A stretch of 64,000 bases of DNA, taken from NCBI GenBank assembly GCA_002422345.1, contig DIUL01000142.1, positions 13,296 to 77,295 of the forward strand. Reading direction: 5' to 3'. The notes under the pieces are model-generated. The model was given only the letters and a program-made list of their open reading frames with translations, had not been told where the DNA came from and did no database searches. Below are positions 50,664 through 63,300 of this stretch, in pieces; positions within the stretch are counted from its first letter, which is position 1; the number at the start of each line of letters is the position of its first letter. Origin of the DNA: Acetobacteraceae bacterium UBA6159. Its GTDB lineage: Bacteria > Pseudomonadota > Alphaproteobacteria > Acetobacterales > Acetobacteraceae. A program made the translations under genes and the position numbers.

Positions 50664-53600
50664 GCGCATCGCGGCAGGACCTCGAACACCGCGCCGTTCG
50701 GCTGTTGCGCGCGCGCGGAGAAGGGGCGTTGCGCCCGGCCGCCTTCGCCGCACGGATGCGTGCGCCCGCGCCGGTCCCCTCAACGCGCCAACGGACCGCC
50801 GAAAAGCTGGACTTCAGCCTGATGTTCTTCTCGGCCGTCGCGGGGGACACGGCGCGCCCGGGCCTCTACCACCTGGTGCAGGAGGCAGCGCGGTTCGCCG
50901 ACACCCACGGGTTTTCCGCCCTGTGGCTGCCCGAGCGGCATTTCCATCCGTTCGGCGGCCCCTATCCAAATCCAGCAGTGCTAGCCGCCTCCCTGGCCAC
51001 CATTACCAGCCGCGTCCGGCTGCGCGCCGGCAGTGTCGTCCTGCCGCTGCACCAGCCGGCCAATGTGGCGGAGACTTGGTCGATGGTCGATAACCTCAGC
51101 GCGGGCCGGGTGGAGGTCGCTTTCGGCAGCGGCTGGAATCCGAACGACTTCGTCCTGTCACCCGACACCTTCGCCGCCGCCCGCGACATCACGCGTGAGC
51201 GGATCGAGGCGGTGCGCAGCCTGTGGCGCGGCGAGACGCTGACCCTGCCGAACGGCCTGGGCGAACCCGCGCCGACCCGCATCTATCCCGCCCCGGTGCA
51301 GGCTGAACTGCCGGTCTGGATTTCTGCGACCGGCAATCCCGAGACCTTCGTCTGGGCCGGTGCCAACGGCTTCGACGTGCTCACCATGCTGCTGGGCGGA
51401 GACCTCGACGACATCGCCCCGAAGATCACGCTGTATCGGCAGGCGCGCCGCGATGCCGGGCTCGATCCCGATGGCGGCCGGGTCGCCCTGATGTTGCACA
51501 GCTTCGTCCACCCCGACGGCGCCTACGCCCGCGCCACCGTGCGCGATCCGTTCATGGAGTATGTCCGTGGGTCGGTGGACGTGCAGCGCCACGGCTCGGA
51601 GGAAGGCCGCGGCATGAGCGAGGCGAGCCGCGAGCAGATCGTCGCCTATGCGTTTGAACGCTATACGCGGTCGGCGGCGCTGTTCGGCTCCCCCGAGGAG
51701 TGTCGCCCCATGCTGGATCGCGCCGCGGCGGCGGGGGTGGATGAGATCGCGTGCCTGATCGATTTCGGGGTCGAGGACTCGCTGGTCCTCGACTCACTGC
51801 AACATCTCGCGGCCCTGCGTCCGAACCATGTCCCCGCGCCGGCGCCGGTGGTTCGTCCGCAGGATGAGCCGATCGCGATCGTCGGCATGAGCGGGCGGTT
51901 CCCGGGCTCCCCCAACCTGCGGACTTTCTGGGACAATCTGCGCGCCGGCCGCAGCCTGCTGATGCCGCCGCCGCCGGGGCGGGGTGGGCCTGGGGTGCCT
52001 CCGTTGGGTGGCTATCTGGACGATGTGGAATCCTTCGATGCCGCGAGGTTCGGTATCGCGCCGGCCGAGGCGGCCGCCATGGACCCGCACCAGCGCATCT
52101 TCCTGGAACAGATCGCCGCGGCGATCGAGGATGCTGGCTACCAGCCCTCGGCCTTGCGCGGCCAGGCCGTCGGAGTCTTCGCGGCGGTCTACTCCCATAG
52201 CCATGAATCCGCCTTGCGCGCGCGGGGGCAGGAACTGGACGGGCTGGCGGTTGCCGGGGCCGTGTTGTCGATGGTGCCGAACCGGGCGTCGTTCCAGTTC
52301 GACTGGACGGGGCCGAGCGAGGCGGTGAACACCGCGTGCTCCAGCGGGTTGGTGGCTGTGCATCGGGCGGTCAGTGCCCTGCGTGGCGGGGAATGCACGA
52401 TGGCCGTGGCGGGCGGGGTCAGCCTGCTGCTCGCGCCCGAGGAAACCGCCGCTTTGGCCCGCCTGGGCATCCTGGCCCCGGATGGGGTCTGCCGAGCGTT
52501 TGACCGGGCGGCGGGGGGGCAGGCGCGCGGAGAGGGGGCGGGGGTTGTGCTGTTGAAGCGCCTGTCCGACGCGGTGCGGGACGGAGACCAGGTGCATGCG
52601 CTGATCCGGGGCACCTCCGTGAACCATGGGGGCGCGCGGGCGAGTTCGCTGACCCTGCCGAACCCGCGTCTCCAGGCCGCCTGCATGGTTGATGCGATCC
52701 GGCGTTCCGGGGTCCAGCCCGACCGGATCGGGTATATCGAGGCGCATGGCGCGGGCACCGCGATTGGCGACATGGCGGAACTCAGCGCCTTCACGCAGGC
52801 GTTTACGCAGTTGGAGGGACGACCGGCGGACCCCTGCGTCATTGGCAGCGTGAAGCCGAACATCGGCTCCCTGGACGCCGCCGGGGGCATCGCGGGGCTG
52901 ATCAAGGCGGTGCTGGCGCTGCGGCATCACGCGGTGCCGCCGATGCCGAGCCGACGGGATGATCCGGACGGGTTCGATCCGGCCGGCCCGTTCCGTTTCG
53001 CGGATCGTGCCCGCGCGTGGCCGGCGCCCGCCGGACACCCAAGGGCCGCCAGCGTGCATGCCTATGGCCTGGGCGGCACCAACGCCCATGTGGTGCTGGA
53101 GGAGACGGTCGCCCCGCTCCTGTCGGTTGCGCCGTTCCCGCCCGCGGCGGCGCCTGCGCCCTTGCCGGCGCCTACCTCCGTCGTCGGCGTCTTCTACGAT
53201 TTCGTCACCCGCGCCGAGGGCCGGGACGAGGACATCATGCTGACCCTCGCCCCGTTCCCCGAGATCGTGCCTGGGTTCTCCTGGACCCGCGCCTTCCAGG
53301 ACCCCGCGGCTCATCCCGCGCATTGGACCGCCATCCAGGCGGCGCAGCGGGAGATGCGGGAGGTGCTGTTCTCCGCCGTCGACTGGTCCCGAGTCGGCCG
53401 CGTGCTGGATTTCGGCTGCGGCGTGGGTACCGACGTCTGTGCCCTGGCCCGCGCGCATCCGGGGGTGGAGGCGGTCGGCTACACGATCTCGGCCCGTCAG
53501 GCGGGGATTGCCCAGGCCCGGATCGCGGCGGCGGGGCTGGCGGGGCGGGTCACGGTCCATCACCGCGACAGTGCCCGCGATCCGTTCCCGGGGATGTTCG

Positions 53601-54064
53601 ACGCGGTCATCGGGTTGGAGGTCGGGCACCACATCGCCGACAAGGACGCCCTGTTCGGCAACATCGCCGGTCATCTGGCGCCGGAGGGTCTGCTGTCGCT
53701 CGCCGATTGCGCCGCCAACACCGTGGCGCCGATCGAATTGCCCGAGGTCGGGTCCTACACCAGCACAAAGGCCGACTATGCCGATCTGCTCGCCCGCCAC
53801 GGCCTCGCGATCGAGGAATGCGTCGACCTGTCGCAGGAGATCGCCAATTTCCTGCATGACCCGGGGCTTGATGCGATGATCGCGCGGGAGGAAGCGGACG
53901 GCGGCAAGGACGTGGCCCTGATGGCTGCGGTGCAACGATCCTGGGACGGGTTCGGGCAGGGGCTGCGGTCGGGGCTGCTGTCCTATCTGCTGATCACCGC
54001 GAGACGACGGCCGGGGTTGCCCGATCTGGCCGAACAAAATCGCCGGCATATGGGGGTCGCATGA
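50660..54064 (+). CDS. PKS protein D: luciferase-like monooxygenase-KS(His to Ser)-O-methyltransferase
   Basis: The 1134-residue protein starts at a GTG that overlaps the stop of gene C by 4 nt (GTGA). After about 48 linker residues comes a luciferase-like flavin monooxygenase domain (about 48-390: LDFSLMFFS, LPERHFHPFGG, NVAETWSMVDNLSAGR, FGSGWNPNDF), of the type embedded in natural-product synthases. KS9 follows (about 400-815) with Cys560 in VNTACSSGL and EAHGAGT. Its third catalytic position is Ser737 (KPNIGSLDAAGG), so condensation is not expected. The C-terminal part (about 840-1130) is a SAM methyltransferase with FPEIVPGFSW and VLDFGCGVGTD, which I assign as an O-methyltransferase. 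There is no carrier; it is at the start of protein E. Together the set should hydroxylate and O-methylate the chain delivered from ACP8. Confidence 0.9.
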   Translation: MSASRQDLEHRAVRLLRARGEGALRPAAFAARMRAPAPVPSTRQRTAEKLDFSLMFFSAVAGDTARPGLYHLVQEAARFADTHGFSALWLPERHFHPFGGPYPNPAVLAASLATITSRVRLRAGSVVLPLHQPANVAETWSMVDNLSAGRVEVAFGSGWNPNDFVLSPDTFAAARDITRERIEAVRSLWRGETLTLPNGLGEPAPTRIYPAPVQAELPVWISATGNPETFVWAGANGFDVLTMLLGGDLDDIAPKITLYRQARRDAGLDPDGGRVALMLHSFVHPDGAYARATVRDPFMEYVRGSVDVQRHGSEEGRGMSEASREQIVAYAFERYTRSAALFGSPEECRPMLDRAAAAGVDEIACLIDFGVEDSLVLDSLQHLAALRPNHVPAPAPVVRPQDEPIAIVGMSGRFPGSPNLRTFWDNLRAGRSLLMPPPPGRGGPGVPPLGGYLDDVESFDAARFGIAPAEAAAMDPHQRIFLEQIAAAIEDAGYQPSALRGQAVGVFAAVYSHSHESALRARGQELDGLAVAGAVLSMVPNRASFQFDWTGPSEAVNTACSSGLVAVHRAVSALRGGECTMAVAGGVSLLLAPEETAALARLGILAPDGVCRAFDRAAGGQARGEGAGVVLLKRLSDAVRDGDQVHALIRGTSVNHGGARASSLTLPNPRLQAACMVDAIRRSGVQPDRIGYIEAHGAGTAIGDMAELSAFTQAFTQLEGRPADPCVIGSVKPNIGSLDAAGGIAGLIKAVLALRHHAVPPMPSRRDDPDGFDPAGPFRFADRARAWPAPAGHPRAASVHAYGLGGTNAHVVLEETVAPLLSVAPFPPAAAPAPLPAPTSVVGVFYDFVTRAEGRDEDIMLTLAPFPEIVPGFSWTRAFQDPAAHPAHWTAIQAAQREMREVLFSAVDWSRVGRVLDFGCGVGTDVCALARAHPGVEAVGYTISARQAGIAQARIAAAGLAGRVTVHHRDSARDPFPGMFDAVIGLEVGHHIADKDALFGNIAGHLAPEGLLSLADCAANTVAPIELPEVGSYTSTKADYADLLARHGLAIEECVDLSQEIANFLHDPGLDAMIAREEADGGKDVALMAAVQRSWDGFGQGLRSGLLSYLLITARRRPGLPDLAEQNRRHMGVA

Positions 54065-54370
54065 TCACCTACGCGCAGAAACTGCGATCCCTGCGGCAGG
54101 CCGAGGCGCCTCGGCCAACCTTGGTGCCCCCTTCATCTGGCCCGGATCGGGTGGAATCCCGCGTTCTCGCGCTGCTCGCCACAACGCTGGGCGTCGATCC
54201 GTCTGGCGTGTCCGCCACGACGCCGTTCGCTGACCTGGGGCTGAGTTCCCTGCTGGGGGTCCGGTTCCTCGACGCGGTCAATCGCGCCTTCGGGCTGCGG
54301 CTGGGTGTGGAGGTCCTGTTCGGCGCGGGGTCCGTGACCGCGCTGGCGGGCCATGTCGCCCGGTTGGTGC
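50660..54370 (+). other. module 9, split between D and E: LLM-KS9(inactive)-oMT // ACP9
   Basis: The order oxygenase, non-elongating KS, O-methyltransferase, then an ACP on the next protein suggests a non-extending modification module. ACP9 reads FADLGLSSLLG, with Ser in place of the usual Asp before the phosphopantetheine Ser (codon 54247). LLM domains of trans-AT synthases have been linked to alpha-hydroxylation; that role here is inferred from architecture. Confidence 0.75.
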
Positions 54371-57300
54371 CGGCGGAAACCCTTGCCCCGACACCCGTGC
54401 GCGAAGTCGCCACTCCCGAAGCGGTAGGGCAAAGCCCGAGAACAAGTGAATCGCCTGGCATTGCGGACGGACCCACCCCCGTCATGGCCCGCGCAGGCGG
54501 GCCATCCACGACTTGGAGTGATGATCGAGAGAAAGCCGCGGATGGCCCGCCTGCGCGGGCCATGACGGGGGTGGGTGTCCGTGCCGAACCGGAAGCGGCT
54601 GTTTTGGTGCGTCCCCTAACCGTCTTCGCTCCGGCTGTCGTGCCCGCCCCCGCCGTCAGCGACATCGCGATCATCGGCATGGCGGGCCGGTTCCCCGGAG
54701 CCCCGGACCTCGACACCTTCTGGCAGGCGCTTGCGGCCGGAGAGTGCCTGGTCTCGGAAGTCCCGCCTGACCGCTGGCCCGCCGCGACCTTCTACGACCC
54801 CGACCCCTCCGCCGCCGGCCGCACCATCAGCAAATGGGCGGGCTTCCTGGACGGCATCGACCGCTTCGACGCGGGCTTCTTCAACATCTCCCCCCGCGAA
54901 GCCGCGGCGATGGACCCGCAGCACCGGCTGTTCCTCGAACAGGCTTGGCTCGCATTCGAGAATGCCGGCTATGCCACCGATCGCCTGAAAGGCAGCGCGA
55001 CCGGGGTGTTCGTCGGTGCGTCCAACTCCGGCTATGACGCGCTGCTGGAACCGGACGCCAAGGCCGCGCAGTCCTATGGCCTGACCGGCAACCTCGTCTC
55101 CCTGCTGGCGTCGCGCATCAGCTACTTCCTCGATCTCCGAGGCCCCGCGCTGGTCGTGGATACCGCCTGTTCGGCGTCCCTCGTGGCGCTGGACCTGGCC
55201 TGCCAGGCGCTGCGGCGAGGCGAGATCGGGATGGCACTGGTCGGCGGCGTCAGCCTGTTCCTCGACGAAAAGCCGTTCGTCGCGATGACCCGCACCGGCA
55301 TGCTGTCACCCGACGGCCGCTGCCACACCTTCGACGCCGCCGCCAACGGGATCGTGGTGGGCGAAGCCGTCGCGGCTGTCGTGCTGAAGCCGCTGGCCCA
55401 GGCGCTGGCGGATGGCGACCGGATCGACGCCGTCATCAAGGCCACCGGCACCAACCAGGATGGCCGCAGCAACGGCATCACCGCCCCGAACCCTGACGCC
55501 CAGACCGCCCTCCTGCGCGCCGTCCACGCCCAGGCCGGCATCGACCCGGCCACCTTGACCTATATCGAGGCCCACGGCACCGGCACGCCCCTGGGCGACC
55601 CGATCGAGGTCGCTGCCCTCCGCACCGCCCTTGGCGACCGCCCAACCAACGCACCCCCCTGCGCCCTCGGCTCGGTCAAGAGCAACATCGGACACACGGC
55701 GGAGGCCGCTGGGCTCGCGGGCCTGATCAAGACCGTGCTGTGCCTGCGGAATGGGGAACTCGTCCCCTCGGTCAACTTCGACACGCTGAACCCGAAGATC
55801 GATGTCGCCGCATCCGGCCTGTCCGTCATCACCGCGTGTCGCCCCTGGCAAACACCGGCCGGCGTGCCGCGACGCGCCGGCGTCAGCGCCTTCGGGTTGA
55901 GCGGCACGAACGCCCATGTCGTGCTGGAGGAAGCGCCATCCGCGGGCCCCCGCATCGCGGACCACGCACCGCAACTCTTGATGCTTTCCGCCCGTGACGC
56001 CGATGGGCTGGCCCGTCGAGCGGTGGATCTGGCGGTGTGGCTGCGGAGGACAAGGGAGGCTTTGGCCGACGTCGCGGCCACCCTCGCGCTGAGCCGCACC
56101 CATTTCGATCACCGGCTGGCCCTGGTGGCCGGCTCCGTCGCCGATGCGGCGGACCGGTTGGAGCGGGGCGATTGGCTGTCCGGCGTGGTCCGTGGCGGCG
56201 TGGGGACGCGTGGGCCGGTCAGCGACGATCTCGACCGGCTGGCCGAACGCTATGTCGGCGGTGAAGCGCCCGAGTGGCCCCACGTCTGGGCCGGCCAGCA
56301 CCGCCCCCTCCCTCTGCCCGACTACCCCTTCACCCGCGCCGTCCACTGGGCCGCTCGGCGTCCCGCCCCGGCCGGGCACCCATTTGCTCGGGTCGACGAT
56401 GATGGCGTCGTCTCTCACCGTTTCACCGCGACCGACCCCATCGCGCGGGACCATGTGATCGGGGGCGTGCCTCTGCTGCATGCCTCGGTGTTCCTGGAGA
56501 TGGCGCGATTCGCCGCCGCCCAGCGCGGGAACGGCACGGTCCGAGGATTGCGCGACGTCGCCTGGGCTCAGACCATCAGCGTGCCGCCGGATGGGATCAA
56601 TGTCCGGATCAAAGTGGATGGGGCCGCCTGCGCCATGCTGGCCGGTACCGCCGACACGCCGGCCGCGCGCTGCGTGGCGGTGTTCGACCGCGGGGCCGAA
56701 CCACCGCCGATCGATGTGGCGGCGGTGAAGGCCGAGACCGACCAGCATGCCTCCCGCCGCGAACTCGATGCGCTGGATCGCGGCGGCGTGCGGCTGGGGC
56801 CGACCTTCGCGGGGTTTGATGAGATTTGGGTGGGGGAAGGGGTGGCGCTGGCCTGGGTCGGGCCTACCGGTCCCGATGACGGGTGCGGCCTGTCGCCCCG
56901 GCTGATGGATGCGGCGATCCAGACGGGAGCCTCCCTGCTTGCGCGGGGCGATGGCGCGACGCCCCGGCTGCGCTACCCGACCGGGGTGGAGGCGATCGAC
57001 ATCCTGGCGCCCCCGCCCTCGACCGGGTGCTTCATCATGGCCCGCCGGACGGGCGCCGATCGCGTCGACCTGACCATTGCCGATGCGGCGGGCAAGCCGG
57101 CCATCCAGTGGACCGGGTTCCAGATGCGCGGCGCGGCTTCCTCCCGCGCGACCGAACCGGAGGCCGTTACGCCTAGAAGCTTCCGCCCGGTGTGGGTGGA
57201 ACGTGCGGCCGACGCGGGTCCCGCCCTTGAACCCGACATGGTCGTCGGCGCCGAGAGCCTGGCAAGGTTGCTGGGCCAGACCGGTGCCGCCGTGGCGGAC

Positions 57301-60300
57301 GGATCGCGCGTCGTGTTCTGCGACGCGGGGGCCGGCGATGCGACGGGCTTGCTGCGGCTGGTGCGTGACCTCGCGGCGCGGGGCCTTGGGAAGGCCGCGC
57401 TGGAACTGCGGGTCGTGACGGCCTGCGCCCAAACGGTGACCGGCTCGGAATCCGCCGTGCATCCGGCGGGCGCGACGGTCCAGGGCCTCGCCAAGGCGAT
57501 CGGGCGGGAGTTCCCGTCCTGGCGGGTCGTGATCCTCGACATCGATCCGGCCGAGTGGACCCCAGCCCTGCGCCAGACCGTGCTGTCCGCCTCTCCATCG
57601 CCTTCCGGAGAGGTCGTCGCCCTGCGTGGCGGGGCCCGGTTCGATCGGGTTCTGGAACCGATCGCCGATGCCTCCTCGGGCGCCGCGCTGCGTGACGGCG
57701 GAGTCTATCTGCTGGTCGGCGGCATGGGCCGTGTCGGCCGCGACGTCGCCCGCCACCTCGCTTCCAGTCACCGCGCCAGGCTGTTCCTGGTCGGGCGCCA
57801 GCCGCTGGACGCCGACCGGCGCGCCTTCCTGGATGAGCTGCGCGCCTTGGGGGCCGAGGCGGAGTATCGCGCCACCGACATCACCACCGCCGAGGGCGCC
57901 ACCTCCGCCCTGACCGCCGTCCGGACCCGGTTCGGCACGGTCCACGGCGTCATCCACGCGGTGTTCGATCCGCTGTTCGCCCCGCTCGAACGGACGGAGG
58001 AAGCCGCCTTCGCCGCTGCCATGCGCCCGAAGGTCCAGGGCCTGACTGCGCTGTCCGCCGCCACGGTCGATGATGCGCTGGACTTCTTCGCGGTGTTTTC
58101 GTCCATCGGCGCCTTCGCGGCGTTCCCCGGCAATGTCGGCCAGGCCAGCTACTGCGCGGCTTGCAGCTTCGAGGCCGCCTTCGCCGCCCGACAGCAAGCC
58201 CTCGGCCGTCCCTTCCGCGTGATCCAGTGGGGCCTGTGGGAGAATGAGGCCTTCGTCGGAGAGGGCCTGCAACGCCTGCGCCGCCAGGGTATCCATCCGA
58301 TGGTCGCGGCCGACGCCGTGGAGGCCTTCGCCAGGGCCCTGTCGGGACCGGACTCTCAGATCGTGCATGCGAGCCTCTCCCCGCAGGTGTGGCGCGCGAT
58401 GGGTGCGCCATCGGACGCCGGATCGGTCCACGCCGCCGCAGCCGCCGCTCTCCCCCTTGCGGGTCGGGGCGCGGAAGCGGTGGACGCCACGCTGCATCTG
58501 GCCGTCGACGCCCATGCGCGGCACCTGATGGCCGAGGTCCTGCGCGCACGCGGGATGCCCCATGACGGCGAGGGTCTGGCCGAGCGTCGGGCCGTTCTGC
58601 CACGCCATGCCCGCCTGTTCGACGCGGTGGTAGACCTGCTCGGCCGGAACATCGGTTCGGCGCCATCACGGGATGATCTGCTCGCCCGCGCGCCGTCGTT
58701 GCGCGATCCGCTGGCGCTGCTCGATCTCTGCGTCGCCGCCCTGCCAGATGTGATCGCCGGAGAGCGCGAAGGCACCGACGTCATGTTCCCCGGCGGCTCC
58801 ATGCGCCTGGTCGAGGCGATCTACCGGGAGCAACCGGTGCTTGCCGCCTGCAACGCCTCGGTCGCCGCCGCCATCGCCGCCGCCCGGCCGCACCGGGTGC
58901 TGGAGGTGGGCGCCGGCACCGGCGCCACCGCCGACGCGGTGCTGCGGGCGCTGGGGGACCGGCCGGGCCTGGAATACCACTACACCGACGTCTCGGCTGG
59001 CTTCGTGCGGCACGCCCGGGCCCGCTACACCGACCCCCGCATGCGCTTCGCCGTCCTGGACATCGAGAAGGACCCGGCCAGCCAAGGGTTCGAACCAGGC
59101 GGCTTCGACGTTGTCGTCGCCACCAACGTCCTGCACGCAACCCGCGATATCCAGGAGACGCTCGGCCATATCGCAAGCCTGCTGCGGCCGGGCGGGCTGC
59201 TGCTGATCAATGAGATGACGGTGGCCGAGGACTTTGCCACCCTGACATTCGGCCTGCTGGATGGCTGGTGGCGCGCGGCCGATCCGACGCGCCGCCTCCC
59301 GCACAGTCCGCTGCTCGATGTGCCGGGCTGGCGGCGGAACCTGCTGGCCGCCGGGTTCGCCCATGTGGTGGCCTCCCCCGCGCCGGGCTTCCCCGATGTC
59401 GCCGGCAGTCCACAGGTCGTGCTGCTCGCGGAACGCCAGGGCGCGGTCGCGGAAGTGGCGGTGCAGATGTCCGCGCCCCGCGCCGAGGCCAGGCCCGTGA
59501 TCGGTGATTTCGAAGCCCTGGTCCGCGACCGTGTCGCCGCCGGTCTCGATCTGCCGGCCGATGCGATCGACGCGGAGACACCGTTCGGGGACCTGGGCGT
59601 GGACTCGATCGTCGCCCCGCAGATCGCCGAGGACATCAACCGGACCGCCGGGATCAGCCTGCGCTCCACGGACCTGTACAACTTCGCGACCGTCCGGGCG
59701 CTGGCGGATCACATCGCCGCCAGTTTCCCCGAGGCGCGTGTGAAAGCGGCCCCCGTCGCGGAGCCGGAGAACCGCGCCCCGCCCGAGCCGGCCCCTGTCA
59801 TCCGCGCGCCGGAAGAACAGCCCAGACAAATCGAGGCGCCCGACCAGTCCATTGCCATCATTGGCATGGCCGGCCGCTTCCCCGACGCACCGGATGTCGA
59901 GGCGTTCTGGCGCAACATCCTCGCCGGCCATTCGGCCGTGCGGGAAATCGACCGCTTCGACATGGCCCCGTACTACGCCGCCGAACGCGGCCAGCCCGGC
60001 AAGTCCTATGCGCGTTGGGCCGCGACGCTGGCGGATCACGATCGCTTCGACCCGCTGTTCTTCGCCATCGCCCCCGCTGAAGCCGAGGCGATGGACCCGC
60101 AGCAGCGCCTGCTGCTGGAAGAATCATGGCACGCGCTGGAGAACGCCGGCGCGACCCCGGCCCAATTGGACGGCCTGCGCTGCGGCGTGTTCGTCGGCGC
60201 CTCCGCCAACTCCTACGCCGCCCCCACCACTCCCAGTCTCCAGACGCTCGGCGGGTCGATGGCGATCCTGTCGGCGCGGTTGTCCTATTTCCTGAACCTG

Positions 60301-63300
60301 AAGGGGCCGACCTTCCCGGTGGATACCGGCTGCTCCTCCTCCCTCGTGGCGCTGCATCTGGCCTGCCAGAGCCTGCGGACCGGAGAGACGGACATGGCGC
60401 TCGCGGCCGGGGTGTCGTGCAACCTGCTGTCGCCGCCGATCTTCTTCTATCTGTCCGACGCCGGCATGGCGTCGCCGAACGGGCGCTGCGCCACCTTCGA
60501 TGACGCCGCCGACGGCTTCGCGCCAGGTGAAGGCGTGGGCGTCGTCGTCCTGAAGCGCCTGGCCGACGCGCTGCGGGATGGCGACCGGGTGCTGGCGGTG
60601 GTGCGCGGAACGGGGATCAACCAGGACGGCAAGACCAGCGGCCTGACCGCGCCCAGCGCCACGTCGCAAACCGAGCTGGAACGAGAGGTCTACCGCCGGT
60701 CCGACATCGATCCGCGCCACATCGGCCTGATCGAGGCGCACGGCACCGGCACGCGCCTGGGTGACCCGATCGAAGTCGCGGCGTTGACGGATGCCTTCGC
60801 GTCCTTCACGCCGGAAAAGGGATTCTGCGCGATCGGCTCGGTCAAGACCAATATCGGCCATGCGATGGCGGCGGCGGGCATCGCCGGACTGGTCAAGGCG
60901 GTGCAGGCGGTGCGCCATGGCGTCCTGCCGCCGACGCTGCATTTCTCCACGCCGAACCGGCATATCGATTTCGCCAACAGCCCCTTCGTCGTGAACACCT
61001 CAGCAAGGCCTTGGGTGAGCGACCGGCCGCGCATGGCGGCGGTCAGTTCGTTCGGGTTCAGCGGCACGAACGCTCATGTCGTGATCGAGCAATCCCCGCC
61101 CGTCCGGACCGAACCCGCTTCCCCTGGCCCGTTCCTGTTCGTGCTGTCGGGCCGGACCGAGGCGGCTGTCGGACGCCGGATCGACGACCTGCTGACCTGG
61201 CTGCGCGCGCACCCCGAGGCACCGGCCGCCGACATCGCCTACACGCTGGCCGCCCGCCGCACCCATTTCCGCCATCGGCGCGCCTTTGTGGCGGGATCAG
61301 TCGCGGAACTGACCACGGCTCTGGCCGGCGGTTCGGTCAGCGCCCCGGCGGACCTTGCGGCGATGGCCCGCCGCTACATCGCCGGCGAGGCCCTAGATTT
61401 CACATCCATGCGGGGGAACCTGATCGACCTCCCCGGCTATCCGTTCGAGCGGGAGCGGTTCTGGAATCCGGTCGACGCCACACCCGCGCTCGCCCATGGG
61501 CCAGCGCCTGCCGCTGCCCAGACGTTGGCCGAGGCGCCCGCTGGCCTGCTGGCGCCCTGGTTGACCCGCGACCACGTCATCAACGGGCGCCGCCTGTTGC
61601 CGGGCGCGGCCTTTCTCGAACTGGCGCGCGCCGCGGCACTCGGTGGCGACGGGCCGAGCGTGATCAGAGATGTCGTCTGGTCCGCGCCGGTCGATGCGAC
61701 GGAGGGCGATCCGCGCGTCACCATTACGGTTGAACCGGAGGGCGGTGCGTTCCGCTGCGGCCTCCGTTCCCCGGGCACCGAGCACGCGTTTGGGGTGATT
61801 GCGCGGGGTGCGGTCTCGACGGTTCCGCCGCTCGATATCAATGCGATCACCGCGCGGTGCGGGACGTCTCTGGCCGGGACCGCTGTTTATGACATCGCGG
61901 GCGACCATGGTTTCGCCTATGGCCCCGGATTCCGCGTCGTCCAGCAGGTCCGGATCGGTCGCGAGGAGGCCCTGGCCTGGCTCGTCCCGCCCGTTGGCGT
62001 CGATGATGTCTGGGTGCTCCATCCGGGGCTGCTGGATGGCGTGTTCCAGACCGCGGCTTGCATCGGTCTCTCCGATCCGACCGCGACGCATGCGGCCTTT
62101 GTGCCCTTCTCCCTGGGGTCCTTCATCAGCTACGCGCCGCTGCGGGGTCCCTGTGTCGTCCATGCGCGCGTGGCCGGTCGCGGTCCGGGGCTGATCGTGT
62201 TCGATATCGACGTCGCGGACCCCGATGGCACGATGCTGGCGACGTGTCGTGGCTTGCAGGCGAGGGCCTTGTCGGCGCCCGCCGAGGTCGGAACCGTGTT
62301 GATGACCCCCGTCTGGCGGCCATCGCCGATCGGTGGAACCACGTCCGGGCAGGCCTTGCTGATCGGCGCCTCGGATGACCTGTTCGGCCGCCTGCGGCCT
62401 CTGGTACCCGGTCGGCGCCTGATCCAGGTTCGCACGGGGTCCGCGTTCCAGCGGCACACGGCGGATTGCTTCACGATCGATCCCACCTCTGCCGACGATC
62501 ATCGGCGCCTGCTGGCCGAGGCGTCCCCTGGCGCGGGTGCGGCGATGGCCCTGCTCTGGGACCTGGACGCCGAAGCGCCGGTCGCGGTAACCAGCCTTGC
62601 CTCCGCCGTGGCGGCGATGGACCCGGAGACCGGCAGCCGGTCGGTCTTCCTGGCCGCCCAGGCTGCGCTGCTGGCACCCGAGGCCGGCGTCAACCGCCTT
62701 CTCCACGCAACCCGATCTGGTCCGACGCAATCCGCGGTGGCGGGGCTGGCGCGTACCGTGGGTCTGGAATCCTCGCGCCTGCGCTGCGTCGCGGTGGGGA
62801 TGGACCGGATCGACCCCGCCGCCGTCGCGGCCGAACTATGCGCGACGCAGGACGAACCCTCGGTCACCTACCGGGATGGAACCCGCCTGACCCAAGGGCT
62901 GGAACCCTGGTCGGCGGCCGATCCTTCGCCGGCCCTGGCACCCGGCCAGACTGTCGTGATCACCGGCGGCGCCGGCGCGATCGGGCTGGCGATCGCCCGC
63001 CACCTTGCCCGGACAATGCAACCGCGCCTGATCCTGCTGGGCCGCTCCGCCCTGACGCCCGGGATCGAGCAGGCTTTGGCCGCGATCGAGGCCGAGGGCG
63101 CGGATGTGCTGTATCTCGGCGCCGATGTGACCTCCGGCGCCTCCCTGCGGGCCGCGCTGGAGAAGGCGCGCCGGCGGTTCGGACCGATCCATGGCGTGAT
63201 CCACGCGGCCGGGGTGCTGCGGGATGGGCGGATCACCCAGACCGATGATGCCGCCTTCGATGCCGTGCTGGCCCCCAAGCTGCTGGGCGCGGTGACGCTG

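Noticed and set aside
50660..54064. Protein D judged truncated for lack of a carrier domain
   Set aside because: The carrier is at the N-terminus of the coupled gene E, so the module is split rather than broken.
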